From assembly GCA_037176705.1 (NCBI GenBank), contig CM073886.1, positions 18,126,501 to 18,190,500 of the forward strand: DNA of 64,000 nt. Direction: 5' to 3'. The notes under the pieces are model-generated. The model was not told where the DNA came from. It worked only from the letters and a program-made list of their open reading frames with translations, and made no database searches. A program made the position numbers and the translations under genes. Origin of the DNA: Molossus alvarezi. Lineage: Eukaryota; Chordata; Mammalia; Chiroptera; Molossidae. Of this stretch, positions 21,840 to 34,004 are shown in pieces. Position 1 is the stretch's first letter. Each line of letters starts with the position of its first letter.

Positions 21840-22615
21840 GTGTATTGTTTACCCTCTCCTGTTCCTTTCTCAACCAATGGCATTCCCCTAACTCCTCATC
21901 TTTGATGATCCTATTACTTCTCACACCCTGTAAAGTATCAGGCTCTCTGGATAATGTCCCCAATTTCTTGAATAAACCTGCTTCTCTTCAGTTCCACTTC
22001 CATTACCTTGGCCCAGGTAACAACACCTTGCTTCTGGATTATTGAACCCACCTCCAGATTTTACTCCCCACCGTCATGCTCACTCTTCCTGCCCATTCTC
22101 CTTTGGCTGACAGAGCTGTTCTGTAAACAGGTTCATCTGATCATGCCACTCACCTATGAAGGTCCCGCCACTCTTAGGATGATCCAAAGTCTTTAATATG
22201 CTTTCCAGGGCTCCTGCTGATTTGGACTCTGCTTTTATTGCTCCACCCTTTGACCCAACATGACCTCCTCTCCATCATTCTCCCTGTCCCTCAAACCTAT
22301 GGTCTTTCTCACTTTCAATGATCTTTCTTCTCCTGCTTAGACAAACTGAAGTTCAGCCTTGAGATTCAGCTTGGCTTCAAGCTCTGGAGGAACCCATCCC
22401 TGACCTCCCACGTCCCTTTCTGGGGGTCCCTTTCTGCTGTCCCTTGATACCTCCACACTTCTCTTAGTCACTCAGCACTTTTGGAACTACTTGTTTGTTG
22501 TGTGTCTCTACCACTAGAAAGGACCTGTCCTTTTACCCCCCTGAATCCCTCACACTTATTCCAGTCCCTAGCACATAGTAGGCTCTCAGCATATGTTTGT
22601 TAAATGAGCAAATGA
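21840..22615 (+). mobile_element. L2 LINE 3' end
   Basis: Typical L2 tail text: 'tgatcatgccactcacctat', 'aagctctggaggaacccatc', 'cctgacctcccacgtcc', 'gaccagtgtc'-type spacing, 'ccctagcacatagtaggctc' and 'tatgtttgttaaatgag'. Old and non-coding. Confidence 0.7.
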
Positions 22616-22619
22616 GGGA

Positions 22620-24455
22620 TTTATTGCTATTGAGAGAGTTGCGCCAACTTACTTAGCACCAGGGGTATACAAATGTCATTTCACCTGTGGGCTTCACAGC
22701 GTTGGGTGTTGTTGCTCTAGAAATGTTTTCATTAATTCAGTTAGTCCAAAATGTTAACTCCAGGTTGCTTCTGATTTGCATTTATTTGTTTATTAATAAC
22801 AGACACTTTTTTTTTTTCCAAAGAAGGGGACCAAAAGTTAAGGAAGGAGAAGTCTGAGATGAGGCTCAGATTAACCCTTCCTACTTCACTCACTTGCTCA
22901 TTTGTTCACTCAACAAACCTACATAATTCCAGGTTGTATGCTAGGCTCTCAGGATTTGGGGTGAATGAGACAGCCCTCTTTCCATGGGGAAGTCACAGTC
23001 AATAGAGGAAGTCAGGCATGTACATATATAATAGCAACAAAATGGGGATTATGATCAAGAGATTGGCAATGATAGTGCTTGTTTCAAGCTTGAGAAGATT
23101 CTGGGCAACCCTTATGTTGAGAGCACAAGTTGGTTCCTGGGGTTCTTTTATCCATTCATGGAGATAGAAGGACCTCATGGATGATTCCTTCATTGTCTTC
23201 ATGATCTCCCCAAATATCTTGCCTTAGGGTGGAATTCATTAGCATGCCCACTGCCCAGACTCCAAACATGAACATCATCCTTGATAATGCTTCACTTCCT
23301 CCTGACACCCATTTCACATGTGACCAGTGTCATGATGAAGCAAGAGGAACCAGCGATCTTCCTCTTTGTGAAGACCTTGTAATGACTATAAAGGGCCCTT
23401 CCACTGGGGGGGGGGGGTGAGAAGCAAATAAACACACCAAAGGCTCAGCTCTGTGGCACCTCATTCCTTGGGGACCTGGTTCTAATGAGCATCAGAAGTG
23501 TTCTTCAACACACACAGAAGCTTCTCACAGTGAGTTAGGTGGAAGACCAATGATATTTCCTGACAAGGTTCTGAACAAGGAGTTTATGCCCAAGGAGATC
23601 CAGTGTCATTCTCTCTATAAATCACTCAGCAGAACAATAAGGTTCATGGAGTTTGTGGTGGGCTCACCTTGTGCTTATCTATGAGGGCGTGGCATTGTAT
23701 ACACCTGACTCCTATCTTCAAGGGCCAATTGGTTTAGGTGGGAAGACAGAATATACAACAGAAAATATAAATGTATAAGTCATTATAGGCGACTGCTAAA
23801 GAAAGGGAAGATACATGAGAGCTTTGTAGAGGGGGTGGCAAAGAATGGGATCTTGGCCGATGGGGTTTGGCAAAATGGAGGAAATGGGGAAGGCCTCTCA
23901 GGAGGGGGTTACCCAGCAAAGGGATCCCGCTGGAGTGAGCCTGGGGTGTTCAAGGCTCAGTGAAGATACCTTCCTGAGGATATCTGACAGAGGGTGCACA
24001 TTGGAAAGAGTTGGTCATCAACATTGGAAAGGATGAATATGCTGTGATTGTAGAGTGTTCACCTAAGGCTCTTGGATGTTCAGTGGTAGGACATTGGGTT
24101 TCATTTAACAAACTTGGCAGAGACCAGAGAGAGGCAGCGCTGGGCTCAACTCCAAGACGTCCTGACTCGGAGCTTCTGAAGAAGAGATTCTCTCCTTCCA
24201 TGCCAGGAGGTCAGGGAAAGAAACCACACTGCCTCGGTCTGTGGTGTGGGGCCAATCTGATGACTGATTTGCAGGGATGTTGGAAGATGGTCTGGGAACC
24301 CCTCTGCCCAGTTGCTTAAAACTAAATACCCAGAGAGTAGCCTTCGACCATGCTGGAGGTCACTCCCAGGGTCAGCCTGTGTTCATTGTTTGCCAGGAAT
24401 TTGTGTCTGTCCTGATTGGGCAGATAAAATGAATGAGTCTTTCAACCCTTTGGTT
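22620..24455. other. No gene recognised; G-run
   Basis: A G-run lies at about 23406-23417. L2-like words near 22900-22990 ('gttcactcaacaaacc') are weak. No domain in any open frame. Confidence 0.4.
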
Positions 24456-24470
24456 CATCACTTGCCTTTT

Positions 24471-24715
24471 TTTTAATCCTTACCTGAGGATTTTTTTTTT
24501 CATTGATTTTTAGAGAGTGGAAGGAAACGGAAAGAGAGAGAGAGAGAGAAACATTGATGTGAAAGAGACACATTGATTGATTGCCTCCTGAATGTGCCCT
24601 GACCAGGCCAGGATTGAACCTGCAACCCAGGTATATGCCCTTGACGGGGAATTGAACCTGCAACCCTTCAGTGTATGCTCCAACCACGGAACCACTGAGC
24701 CTTACTGGCCAGGGC
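24471..24715 (-). mobile_element. Ves SINE, hairpin-tailed
   Basis: On minus: 'ggccctggccagtaaggctc', 'gttgcaggttcaattcccc', a duplicated 'gcaacccaggtata' type segment, CT-rich run and A-tail. Flanks 'catcacttgcctttt' (24456-24470) and 'cattgcttgcctttt' (24716-24730) form the target duplication. The hairpin at 24476-24491 has one mismatched closing pair. Confidence 0.9.
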
Positions 24716-24734
24716 CATTGCTTGCCTTTTAATT

Positions 24735-25745
24735 TTTTAAACTGGTGTCCTCATCAGAGGCATTTAATGAAACAAAAACATTCTTAAAAAGAATAATTAC
24801 CCCTCACCCACAGCAAGCAAAGCCTTATTTACCAAACTGCCAACTTCATCAGTGATTATGGGACATACCCTCCCAGTCTCCCAAGCATCCTGCCCAGGTA
24901 TCCCTGGAGTGATATCATCAGTGACAGTCAAATGGCTTCTGTTTCACCCACCTCCCAAATAATAAGAAAAATTATAAAGAAAAAACATCAAAGGCCCCAG
25001 AAGTGATTCTGATCTGTGAAGATCCCCTGCCCCACCCAACCTCCTTATGCAGCGCTTTCCTGTGTCCCAGGAAAACAGAAGCCTCTTTCAAGCCAACCAC
25101 CCCTGCCAACCACACGTGGCAGAGGGCTGGCAGCCGCCACATCCCTGCTTCTAGCCGAATCTCATGTGACAGACAAGCAGTCCATGGAGCAAAAAGTTTG
25201 AGAGTCCTGGAGTCCTTGTGCATAAATCCTGCCCCCTCTCCCTCTCTCACACAACATGAAGTAGGAAGACATATCTCTGTAAGGAGGATTCATCAAAATC
25301 TCTAATTAAATACATGGCAGCTGGTGAATTAAAGCATTTGTCTTAGCTCTGCCATCCTATAATACCTTATAATCCTGAGAGTCCAAAGTATGAATTAATT
25401 ATAATTTCTAAGAACCCAGGGAGCCAGCAGCATCGAGGAGGGAGGGGGTGGATAGGAAGAGGCGGTGAATGGTGACAATGAATGCTTGTGAGAAAGGGAC
25501 AGACTCATTGTCATTTTTATTTAGAATGAGAAGCCACTTTAGGATGTCTACAAGCCCGCATATTTGTCTGCTTGATGTGAGTGTGTGTGCATGTACCTAT
25601 GGGTATATCCTGGGTCAAGTTTTAAGCTCTGACAGTTGGGCATTGAATAGTATCAGTGTAATCATTATTATTCGCAGTAGTACGTTACGAGCTACTGAGA
25701 GCTTGTATGTGCTCTCTACAGGCAAGCATGTTCCCTACCCTATCT
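24735..25745. other. No gene recognised
   Basis: Unique-looking sequence. Plus-strand frames at 25003-25305 and 25469-25798 show no domain. Confidence 0.4.
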
Positions 25746-25754
25746 TAAGACACC

Positions 25755-25935
25755 TGACAATGTTGTCTGCAGAGTTCGTATCTCTCTTTTACCAATGAGA
25801 AGATGGAAGCTCAGAGGGGTTAAAGAATCTTCCAGACTCTCTCACAGCTCACAGGTGTCAGAGCCAGTACTCAAATCCAGGCCGACCTGATCCCAGAACC
25901 CCTTTCCCTAGCCATCAGGCCCTCCTTCCTGAATT
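25755..25935 (-). repeat. MIR SINE
   Basis: Reverse MIR: 'ttaccaatgagaagatggaa', 'gctcagaggggttaaagaat', 'cacagctcacaggtgtcaga', 'actcaaatccaggccgacc'. Confidence 0.8.
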
Positions 25936-25992
25936 TACTATGTGCCTGCCCTTTGCTGGATGCCTGGGTTACAGAATTTAATAAGAATGATT

Positions 25993-26198
25993 CTCAGCCC
26001 GGCCAGTGTGGCTCAGTGGTTGAGCATCAACTCATGCACCAAGAGGTCACCAGCTCAATTCCTGGTCAGGGCATACGCCCAGGTTGTGGACCAAATCCCC
26101 AGTTGGGGGCATGCAGGAGGTGTTCTCTCTCATCGATGTTTTTATCTCTCTCTCTCCCTCCCCTTCCCCCTCTCTCTAAAATTAAAAAAAATTAAATA
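25993..26198 (+). mobile_element. Ves SINE, type without tail hairpin
   Basis: Head 'cccggccagtgtggctcagt', middle 'caccaagaggtcaccagctc' and 'gcccaggttgtggacc', second box 'tccccagttgggggcatgca', CT-rich run and 'aaaattaaataa' tail. Flanked by 'aagaatgatt' (25983-25992 and 26199-26208). Confidence 0.93.
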
Positions 26199-26214
26199 AA
26201 GAATGATTACCCCC

Positions 26215-27325
26215 TTCAGGAAAAGAGTGTGCCATTGAATGGCATGGACTAGCTAAGGCTAGCTAAGGTTTGCTGCTACAACAGTTAGACCTCCACTTCT
26301 TGGGGGCTCACTGCAGGGAAATATTTCTCCCTCGTGTGATGGGTGAACAGGTGCATGGAGTGCTCACTCTGTCCCTTGCTGTTATTCAGGACCCAGGCTT
26401 TCCCTGCTCTGCCCTCCTCCACTTCACCCTGGCTGCCAAGGGGAATGAGGGTGAGGGTCTCCTGTGGAGAATTTGTATTGTTAGACCTGGGATGGGGGTG
26501 AGCCGCCCTCCCCTTCACACTCTGTTCACCATAACTGAGTTGTGCGACTGTGCCTAACTGCAAGGGAGCCTAACGGTGTCCCCAGGAAGGAGCAAAGAAT
26601 GTGGTCCATGTGGGGAAGGTTTGAAAGGGGGGAGAAATCCCTGCATTTTTCAATGGCAAAGGTGCAGGGACTATACAGAGAAAGTGGGACTATATGAAAA
26701 GCTTCATTTTTATCTCCTTCCCCCCTTGATGTGGTGAGCCTAGTATTAAAAAAAGATGAAAAGAAAGTAAAATGATTCATAACACTCAAAAATGTAGCAC
26801 ACGCAGTGAAAAGAACAATACCCCTGCTGGTGTCGGGGGCCTGGGTTCACATCCTGGCCCTAGGAGGAAACATTTCTTACCCTCCCTATGCTTCATCGCC
26901 ACCCCCTACCCTGATAAAATGGATTCAATTGCACCTGCTAATGGGACTGCCGTGAGAATGAAGGGAGACAGAGAAGGAGTGTGGAATGCCTGCACGTGGT
27001 GTGTGCCCAAATCTCCATCCATTTCCTGTTTGCAGCAGCAGCAAGCTGTTCCAAAGTCTCTGTAGCTTCTCCCAGGGTCCAGTGCTACTTTTGGGGAAGT
27101 AGATGCTGGATTTTTTTCTTCTTTCAATTTCTCACATACCAAGTTACCCAGCTCATCAAGTAGCCCATGCTTAAATGCTCCCCAAGTTATATAACCAACT
27201 ATTTTCTTTCTTTTATCTTTTATTGCTTTAAAAATATGTGGCTCAACCTGATTCTTTAAAAAAAAAATGAGCAGTGGAATGATGTTACGAGAATGTGGTA
27301 TATTAATAATACTATTAACAGATAC
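26215..27325. other. No gene recognised; possible weak MIR at 26790-26970
   Basis: 'gggggcctgggttcacatcc' and 'gataaaatggattcaattgc' hint at a plus-strand MIR. The remainder is unassigned. Confidence 0.4.
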
Positions 27326-27329
27326 TGTT

Positions 27330-27480
27330 TGTTGAGTGATAGCTCACTGGAGCCACTATTCTTAGAACACTGTCTGTAATATCTCTTTAATCCTCACAAC
27401 GGACCGATGATCTGGGTCCTATTATAATCCCCACTCAGACATTAGCTAAGAACACTGAGTTTTGTTCTGTCTTGTTCACA
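27330..27480 (-). repeat. MIR SINE fragment
   Basis: 'tctctttaatcctcacaacg' followed by 'cctattataatccccactca' is the reverse MIR core. Confidence 0.6.
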
Positions 27481-27532
27481 GTCCTGCTCTCAGCACCTAG
27501 GAGAGTTCCAGCACTCAAAAGTTTGTGGATGA

Positions 27533-27759
27533 CCTGGGCCGGTGTGGCTCAGTGGTTGAGCGTCGACCCATGCCCCGAGAGGTCGCCTGTTCCATTTCCA
27601 GTCAGGGCACATGCCCAGGTTGTGCACCCAATCCCCAGTGGGGGGCATGCAGGAGGCGGCCAATTGATGTTCTCTCTCATTGTTGTTTCTATCTCTCTCT
27701 CCTTCTCCCTACATCTCTCTCTAAAAAAATCAATAAAGAAAAAGAAAAATTTTATTTTA
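27533..27759 (+). mobile_element. Ves SINE, type without tail hairpin
   Basis: Head 'cctgggccggtgtggctcag', 'gagaggtcgcctgttcc', 'aatccccagtggggggcatg', CT-rich run, then 'aaaatcaataaagaaaaag'. Flanks 'agtttgtggatga' (27520-27532) and 'aatttgtgggtga' (27760-27772) are the target duplication with two differences. Confidence 0.93.
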
Positions 27760-27774
27760 AATTTGTGGGTGAAT

Positions 27775-27905
27775 GAATCACTTTCCCATTTCCAGGAAAA
27801 ATGAGGCTTAGCTAAATTACATGGCTTGTCCGAAGTCAAGTGGCAGTAAACATTAAAGCTGGGTCCAAACTCAGGTCTGGTCTGGTCTGGCCCCAGACTG
27901 CATTC
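27775..27905 (-). repeat. MIR SINE fragment
   Basis: 'tttccaggaaaaatgaggct', 'cttgtccgaagtcaagtggc' and 'agctgggtccaaactcaggt' follow the reverse MIR order. Confidence 0.65.
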
Positions 27906-27929
27906 TGCAGAGTAGAAAAAGTTAGCCAA

Positions 27930-29165
27930 GGTTGGACCTCATGTATTCAAAAGGAACTAATCCCATAGTGCTATGACATGTTTGATTGACCTAAACACCC
28001 TTTGCTTGATTTCTACTAAAAGGGACTTTTTTCCTTTGGAAATGACGATGTAGGGAAAAGGATGATTGTGCCTGTGGCCCAAATGGTTACTTTGAAACTA
28101 GCCAGCAAGATGGCTGAGCCCACCACCTGGATTTCACAGGGCTGCCTCTGGGGCTTGGAGGGTCCCAGTACATCAGGGACTTTTAGGATGACCTTGGCAG
28201 GACTCTGTCCTGCTGGAACTTGTTTCCTCTTCTGTAAAGCTAGCAACTCGGAAGGGATGATTTCTGAATTCCTTACAGCAGGCTATCTTGGACAAGCAAT
28301 TTAAAATCTGGGGACCCCAGTCTCAGCGTCTGTGAAATGAACCATGGGAAAAGACCCTTTTTGAAGAATTGGCCTGTGTGGACTTCATCTCCATGAATGG
28401 CCAGCACTGTTACTATTGCTGCCTAACCCTCTGTAACCCTTTCCTAGGTTCTTTAGAATATACTGGAGAGACAGCTGTATATAGTTCATATATTTCATAA
28501 GCTACGTCCAGGTGTCTGTTGGAGACTCACAGTTCTCCCACAATCCCCTCTCTATTGGGCTGACCTCATTTTTCTCTAACTTTACAGTTTGCCTCTGGGA
28601 AATGCTTAGAAGGGCCAGGAGCCTAGCCCTGGTGAGGCCTCACTTTGAATGTTTCTTCTGGCTCCTCTTTGCCACGGGCCAGAGGCAATCCTTTCTGCTC
28701 TCACTTCTTGCTGGCATGTCTCCGAAAGTCAGCTTAACCGTGTTTGTTTCTGTCTCTTCTTGTTTTGTCAACATGCCATTGAGAAGGAAATGCAAACCTG
28801 AGCCTTGATTAGACATTTCCCTTGGTGCGGATTTTCCCTGATTTTCAATTCAGCACATTGGTGTAGGTGCTGGGGCACAAACTTCCCACCGTTGAATGTC
28901 CTGGAGGCTGGAGTGGTACTGGCCATGGTGCTGAAAACGAAGTGCGGGCAGAGGTGACTTTCCCTCTTTACCCCAATATTTCCTGCTTCTCAACTACTTA
29001 AGAGCAGTGCTCTGGGATGAAATATAAACTGTCAAGGATGCTGGAGGTCCTAGACTTTCTTACCAGGAGGAATTCTGGGCGTGGAGGGGGCCTGCATCTG
29101 TGTGTGTGCTGTGTACACATACATAGTTCCTAGGAGAAAGAAATCCAGTATTCCAGCCCTGATGC
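27930..29165. other. No gene recognised
   Basis: Unique-looking sequence without a domain in any frame. Confidence 0.4.
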
Positions 29166-29169
29166 TCAC

Positions 29170-29475
29170 ATAAAGCTGTATGACACTGGGTGAGCCATTT
29201 AGCCTTTCTCAGATTTATTTCCTCATATGTGAGTAAAAGAATAAAACTCTCATGTCTTGACTAAACCTCTCAACTTCTCTGAAATTCACTTTCTCATATA
29301 TATGAGCATTTTTGGTTAATGGAATGAGCATTTCAACTATCAACCTGACTTCCAGGCCCATATGTGGCCTTTGGCATATGATTTGATCTTTCTGGGCTTC
29401 AGATTCTTTATCTGTAAAATGAGAATGATAACCATCACTACCTCGTGGAGTTACTGTAACATTGTATAAAAACGT
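29170..29475 (+). repeat. MIR SINE fragments, apparently two in tandem
   Basis: Two cores follow each other: 'gacactgggtgagccattta' (29187) and 'tctgggcttcagattcttta' then 'tctgtaaaatgagaatgata' (29390-29430). Confidence 0.65.
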
Positions 29476-29479
29476 ACAA

Positions 29480-30370
29480 AAAAACACTTAAGATGGTCCT
29501 TCTTTTTTCTTTCTACTCCTTCTTTTCCTTCTTCCCTTCCCTTTCATCTTTGGCTTCACTGCCTTTTTCATCCTCCTTTACTTACTGTTTCCTTTCTTCC
29601 AACATTAGTGTCATCATTGCCATCTTCTCATTATGAGATCAAATCCAGTTAGGTATCTAAAAGTGCTGTGTCACTTTTAAAGCATTGAAAATACTGAAAT
29701 AACTCTGATATTACAGGTAGACTCACCTTATGTGAAATGATGTCAGTGTGTGTGTGTGTGTTCAGCCTTTTAGATTTGCTCAGTGGAGGAGCCAGACAGA
29801 TCAGATGCTGTGTGTTAAGGCATGTGGTGAGTGAAATGAGTTTGCCTGTGGTTGGGAGGTCCAGCTGGAGGAGTAGGGCAGTCCAGTGGGGCAGGGAGCC
29901 CAACAGACCACCTCAGTGATGGCTTAAGAAACTTATGATTAAAGCTGAGATTCCTAATGTTTAACTTCAAGTGACTGAACATTAACATTTAATTAACTCC
30001 TGACTGCTAAACCAATATTAAACCTTGGCAGAGGCTGGTGGCATCTCTTACATATTAGTAGCCAAGAGTTTGCAATCCTATCATGATGACACACAGTACG
30101 ATGGAAGAGTCCTGTCATGTGGGATCTCGGTCTGCACACTCACTGTGCATTCCTTTAGGAATATGTCCGTTCTCATCTATTTGGTTCTTGGAAGGAGAAA
30201 ATGAATCACATGCAAACCAATACATCTTTCTTTATACTCTGCCTCTCCCTTCTTATACAAGAATCTGATCTTAGTTCCTCACCTGGAGCATGGAAAGAGT
30301 ATTTTCTACCTTGCTATGTCATTTCAATAGATCAGTGCAAATGTATAAGAAACATCTAACATCTAACAAA
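29480..30370. other. No gene recognised; pyrimidine-rich and (TG)n patches
   Basis: A CT-rich patch covers about 29500-29600 and a (TG)n run 29744-29760. Confidence 0.45.
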
Positions 30371-30374
30371 AAAT

Positions 30375-30755
30375 ATGGACTGCGTGTTTGTGTCCCCTCC
30401 CCCAATTTATATATTGAAACCCCAACCCCAAAGGGGATGGTATTAAAAGGTATGGCCTGTAAAAGACAATTAGATTTAGATAAGATCATGAAGGCAGACC
30501 CACAGTATGGGATTAGTATCCTTATAAGAAGAGAAAGAGACTAGGGTTTCTTCTCTCTTTGTTCTCTTCTTGTGAGGACACAGCAAGAAGACGGCCATCT
30601 GCAAACCAGGAAACAGGTCCTCACCAGAGGCCAGATCTTCTGGCACCTTAACCTTTGACTTCCCAGCCTCCAGAACTGTGATAAGTAAATGTTTGTTGTT
30701 TAAGCCACCCAGCCTATGGCTTCTTTTTGTTATAGAAGCCCACACTGATTGAGAT
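30375..30755 (+). mobile_element. Solo LTR, MST/MLT1-type MaLR
   Basis: Clear MaLR LTR: 'gtttgtgtcccctcccccaa', 'gggattagtatccttataag', 'gaggacacagcaagaagacg', 'tgacttcccagcctccagaa', 'tgtttaagccacccagccta', 'tgttatagaagcccacac'. No internal region is present. Confidence 0.85.
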
Positions 30756-30859
30756 ATGCATACTTGACAAGATATGTTTCTGCTTCAACTTTATTCTCCT
30801 CCCCTCTTCTTCTCACTAATATGCCCAACTATACAGAGCTACTTGGTTCCTATGAAAGA

Positions 30860-31185
30860 CCAAGAGCTATTCTATCTTGTCGTTTTCAACATGTTGTTCC
30901 CTTGGCCTGGAATTGTTTTTCCTCTCAATCACCTTACCATTTCTCTTGCAAGTCTCAGCTCAAATACCACTTTTTCAAAAACCCTTCGCTGACCTCCTAG
31001 ATAGATTAGCTTTCCCCATTATACATATCCATACCTCCCTCATCAAATCTGACTTTAAGCTGGGAAGATATCCAATTCCATTCTTTCTTTGTGCTTATGT
31101 CTGCTTCCTTTTGTTGCCATCTAAAACCATTACAGCCTCACAATCTCTCTTGCATCCTCTAATGAGTTAGTTATTTTGTTTACTC
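30860..31185 (+). mobile_element. L2 LINE 3' fragment
   Basis: 'tgttcccttggcctggaatt', 'tgcaagtctcagctcaaata', 'ccactttttcaaaaaccctt', 'cgctgacctcctag': the classic L2 3' order. Confidence 0.8.
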
Positions 31186-31189
31186 TTCT

Positions 31190-31855
31190 GGTGACAGGTC
31201 TGACAACACTCACCACTTGCATCAATAATCCCCTCTGTTCAAAGACATTGGCATTGCAGTTGGTTTTTCACATTTGCATTGGGCTGAGCAATGCATTCTA
31301 GATGGTCATAGAAGGAGGCTGTAGTTCAACTTGCAGACTGTGAGGGGAAGAGTTCTATCTCTTTGTGAAGGTATGGTTGGGCTTTGGTGAGCTTTCATGA
31401 ATGGTCATGATCTGCTCATAAGCTGGTGTCAGAATGGTGAACCCCAACATCAAGGAGCCCACCTTCATCTGGAGTTTGATTCTGAAATGCAAAGCTTTGG
31501 ACCTGGATGGAAGTGACTGTGGCCTACTGGAGTAGATTCAGGGATGTGAATGATGCAGACTTGTCAGGGGAAAGAAGAAGCCTCTGCCTAGTCAAGGATA
31601 AGGGATCATGATTGCCCTGATCAATCCAACATGAGAACCTTAGTCAATCCATATTGATTGAGTGTCCATTTCCTTTTAGGTCCTGGGGCAGTGGAGGGAT
31701 GTGTGATGTGATCAGTGGCCTCAAAGAGTATCAGATGGAGTCAGAGAGAGGAAGAGAAGGAGTGGTGCTTCCACAGATTAGGTTCCAAAGATGAGCTAGA
31801 ATGAGACTAGAGGTGGATCCCAGGAGTGAGGCAGAGCTGTATCAGGTGATGTCTT
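31190..31855. other. No gene recognised
   Basis: Unique-looking sequence. No domain. Confidence 0.4.
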
Positions 31856-31864
31856 CATATATTA

Positions 31865-31913
31865 ATAATGATGATGGTGAAGGTGATGGTGGTGATGATG
31901 ATGATTGATGGTA

Positions 31914-31944
<31 letters not shown>

Positions 31945-32089
31945 GTGATGATGATGGATGATGATAATGATGGTGGTGATGATGAATGATGGTGGATGAT
32001 GATGATGGTGGTGGTGGTGGTGAATGATTATAATGATTGATGGTGATGATGATGGTGGTGGTGGTGGATGATTATAATGATTGATGGTA

Positions 32090-32126
<37 letters not shown>

Positions 32127-32425
32127 GTGGTGATGGTGATGATGGATGATGATAATGATGGTGGTGATGATGAATGATGGTGGATGATGATGATGATGGT
32201 GGTGGTGGTGAATGATGGTGGATGATGATGATGATGGTGGTGGTGGTGAATGATTATAATGATTGATGGTGATGATGATGATGGTGGTGGTGGTGGTGGA
32301 TGATGATGATAATGACGATGATGATGGTAGTAATGATGATGACTAATGGTGAATGATGATGATGATGGTGATGTTGAATGATTATAATGATGGTAATGAT
32401 GATGATGACAATGATGACAATAGCA
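31865..32425. repeat. GAT/GGT-rich minisatellite with higher-order structure
   Basis: About 560 bp of trinucleotide units (GAT, GGT) broken by 'gaatgattataatgattgat' spacers. The word 'gatggatgatgataatgatg' recurs at 31953 and 32141, a shift of 188 bp, and the blocks after it are also alike, so a unit of about 188 bp has duplicated inside the array. Inside the second unit, a segment of about 37 bp is itself duplicated. Confidence 0.9.
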
Positions 32426-32429
32426 GCTA

Positions 32430-32690
32430 ACAGTTAATGAGCACTAATTATGTCCAGCTACTATACTGAGTGTTTTACATATCAATACTTATTTGATACT
32501 CTTACTCTATAAGAGAGGCACTAATATTAACCCCATTTTACAGATGAAGGAACGGAGGAACAGAGATGTTAAATAATTTGTTTATGGTTAGCCACCTAGC
32601 CAAGAGGCAATGCCAAGATTTAAACTCAGCCCGTTTGACTCCATCTCTGTTACCTGTTCCTTCCTGTTTCCATATGAACCTCTATATGGC
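32430..32690 (-). repeat. MIR SINE
   Basis: Reverse MIR: 'gagcactaattatgtccagc', 'attaaccccattttacagat', 'gaaggaacggaggaacagag', 'caagatttaaactcagcccg'. Confidence 0.8.
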
Positions 32691-32734
32691 CCTCTTACCA
32701 TCCATCATTGTTCATTCATCAATCGTTCACTTAT

Positions 32735-33030
32735 TCAACAGCTATTTATTGAGCATCTACTATGTGCCCGGCACAGTGCAAGTTCTCTGCCCTTCCAGAG
32801 CTTATATTCCTGCGGAGAGGGACAAAAGACAATTAAACACATGTATATGAAATAACTATAAAAGAATATAGAGTCTAATAAGTGCCACAGGGGAAATTAA
32901 GCAGGGCTCTGAGATCAAGCACTGACGGAGGGGTCCGTGGAGTCATCTGTATGTGGAGAGGTCAGGGGAACCCTGCAGCGGTGACATTGACACTGAGACC
33001 TGAAGGAGGGGAGCCAGTCATGCAAGGAGC
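32735..33030 (+). repeat. Ancient mammal-wide interspersed repeat, family not assigned
   Basis: 'tattgagcatctactatgtg', 'cccggcacagtgcaagttct', 'cagagcttatattcctgcgg' and 'gacattgacactgagacctg' match the same old repeat text as 10075-10520. Confidence 0.55.
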
Positions 33031-33339
33031 CGGTGGAACATCACCCTCATTTCCTCACTCTCCTCATTTCCTTGGGGTCTCTGGGGGTGAAAACCTCATG
33101 CTTGGCGTTCACCAACAGTGTATATACACTTGGGGGCCCTTCCTGTGAGTGCTCCTGACCGTTCCCCCCTGCTGCTCCTTTCCTGCTCTTCCTATAATGA
33201 GGACATATTATTTCTCGTTGTCTTGGTCATATTTGGCTTCCAACCCCTTATCTAGATGGCTCCCTAGGGTGGCTCAACTCGAGGTCACTGGGGACCAATT
33301 ACGAAGCTGTCCTCTTCCCTCGTTCACTGCTGAGTGCAG

Positions 33340-33620
33340 CCATAAGCTGACGCAGAAAATCCTAAATCTAGTTAAGTGTTATTTGCTTGAAATATTTGAA
33401 AGAGCCAGCTTGGCCCATCTTCAAATATTTTGTTAGCTAATCAAAGCCAGATTGCGGTCAGAGGCCATATCTAAATTTATTAGGAAAATTAATAGACCAT
33501 TTAGATTTTATTGGAATTAAGCTAAAATACGATAAGCAGTCACATCAGCAGATAGTCATTAATTATTACACTGACCTGCATGATGGGCTCATAATGAAAT
33601 ATCGACTTCTAGGTAAGTCA
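33340..33620. promoter_or_regulatory. Possible conserved non-coding element (enhancer-like)
   Basis: About 280 bp of AT-rich, repeat-free, frame-broken sequence with dense TAAT/ATTA cores ('ggaaaattaatagacc', 'tcattaattattacac'), CAAAG-type words ('aatcaaagccag') and retained structure. This looks like vertebrate developmental enhancers. Evidence is compositional. Confidence 0.35.
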
Positions 33621-33769
33621 CGCGGCCTCGGGACAAGCAGGACAAACTCTAGAAGGATGTCCTCGCTCTGTCGACTTGAGGTTACTCAGATGGGACACAG
33701 AAGGAGAGGCTTTCAGTAAATATGCACCTTTTATTTTCTCTCAAACAAGATTTATTGTGCATCTACTGC

Positions 33770-34000
33770 GTGGTAGGCCCTAACAAGCTATAGAGCAGAC
33801 AGCCTGGGTTTGAATACCGGTTGCAGCACTTCATAGTTGTGTGACTTTGAATAGGTGACTTAACCTCTCTGAATCTCTAATTCCTCATCTGAAAAGCAGG
33901 GATAAACAAACTACTAGGGTCGCTGTAAGTCATAAAAATGATGTGTGTGACATGCTTATTGAAGTCCCGGCACAAAGATGTCACTATGATTATGATTGTG
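33770..34000 (+). repeat. MIR SINE, near full length
   Basis: 'gacagcctgggtttgaatac', 'ttgtgtgactttgaataggt', 'gacttaacctctctgaatct', 'catctgaaaagcagggataa', 'ccggcacaaagatgtcac'. Confidence 0.88.
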
Positions 34001-34004
34001 CTTA

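Noticed and set aside
31865..32425. CRISPR-like array
   Set aside because: The units are trinucleotides without unique spacers, and the genome is mammalian.
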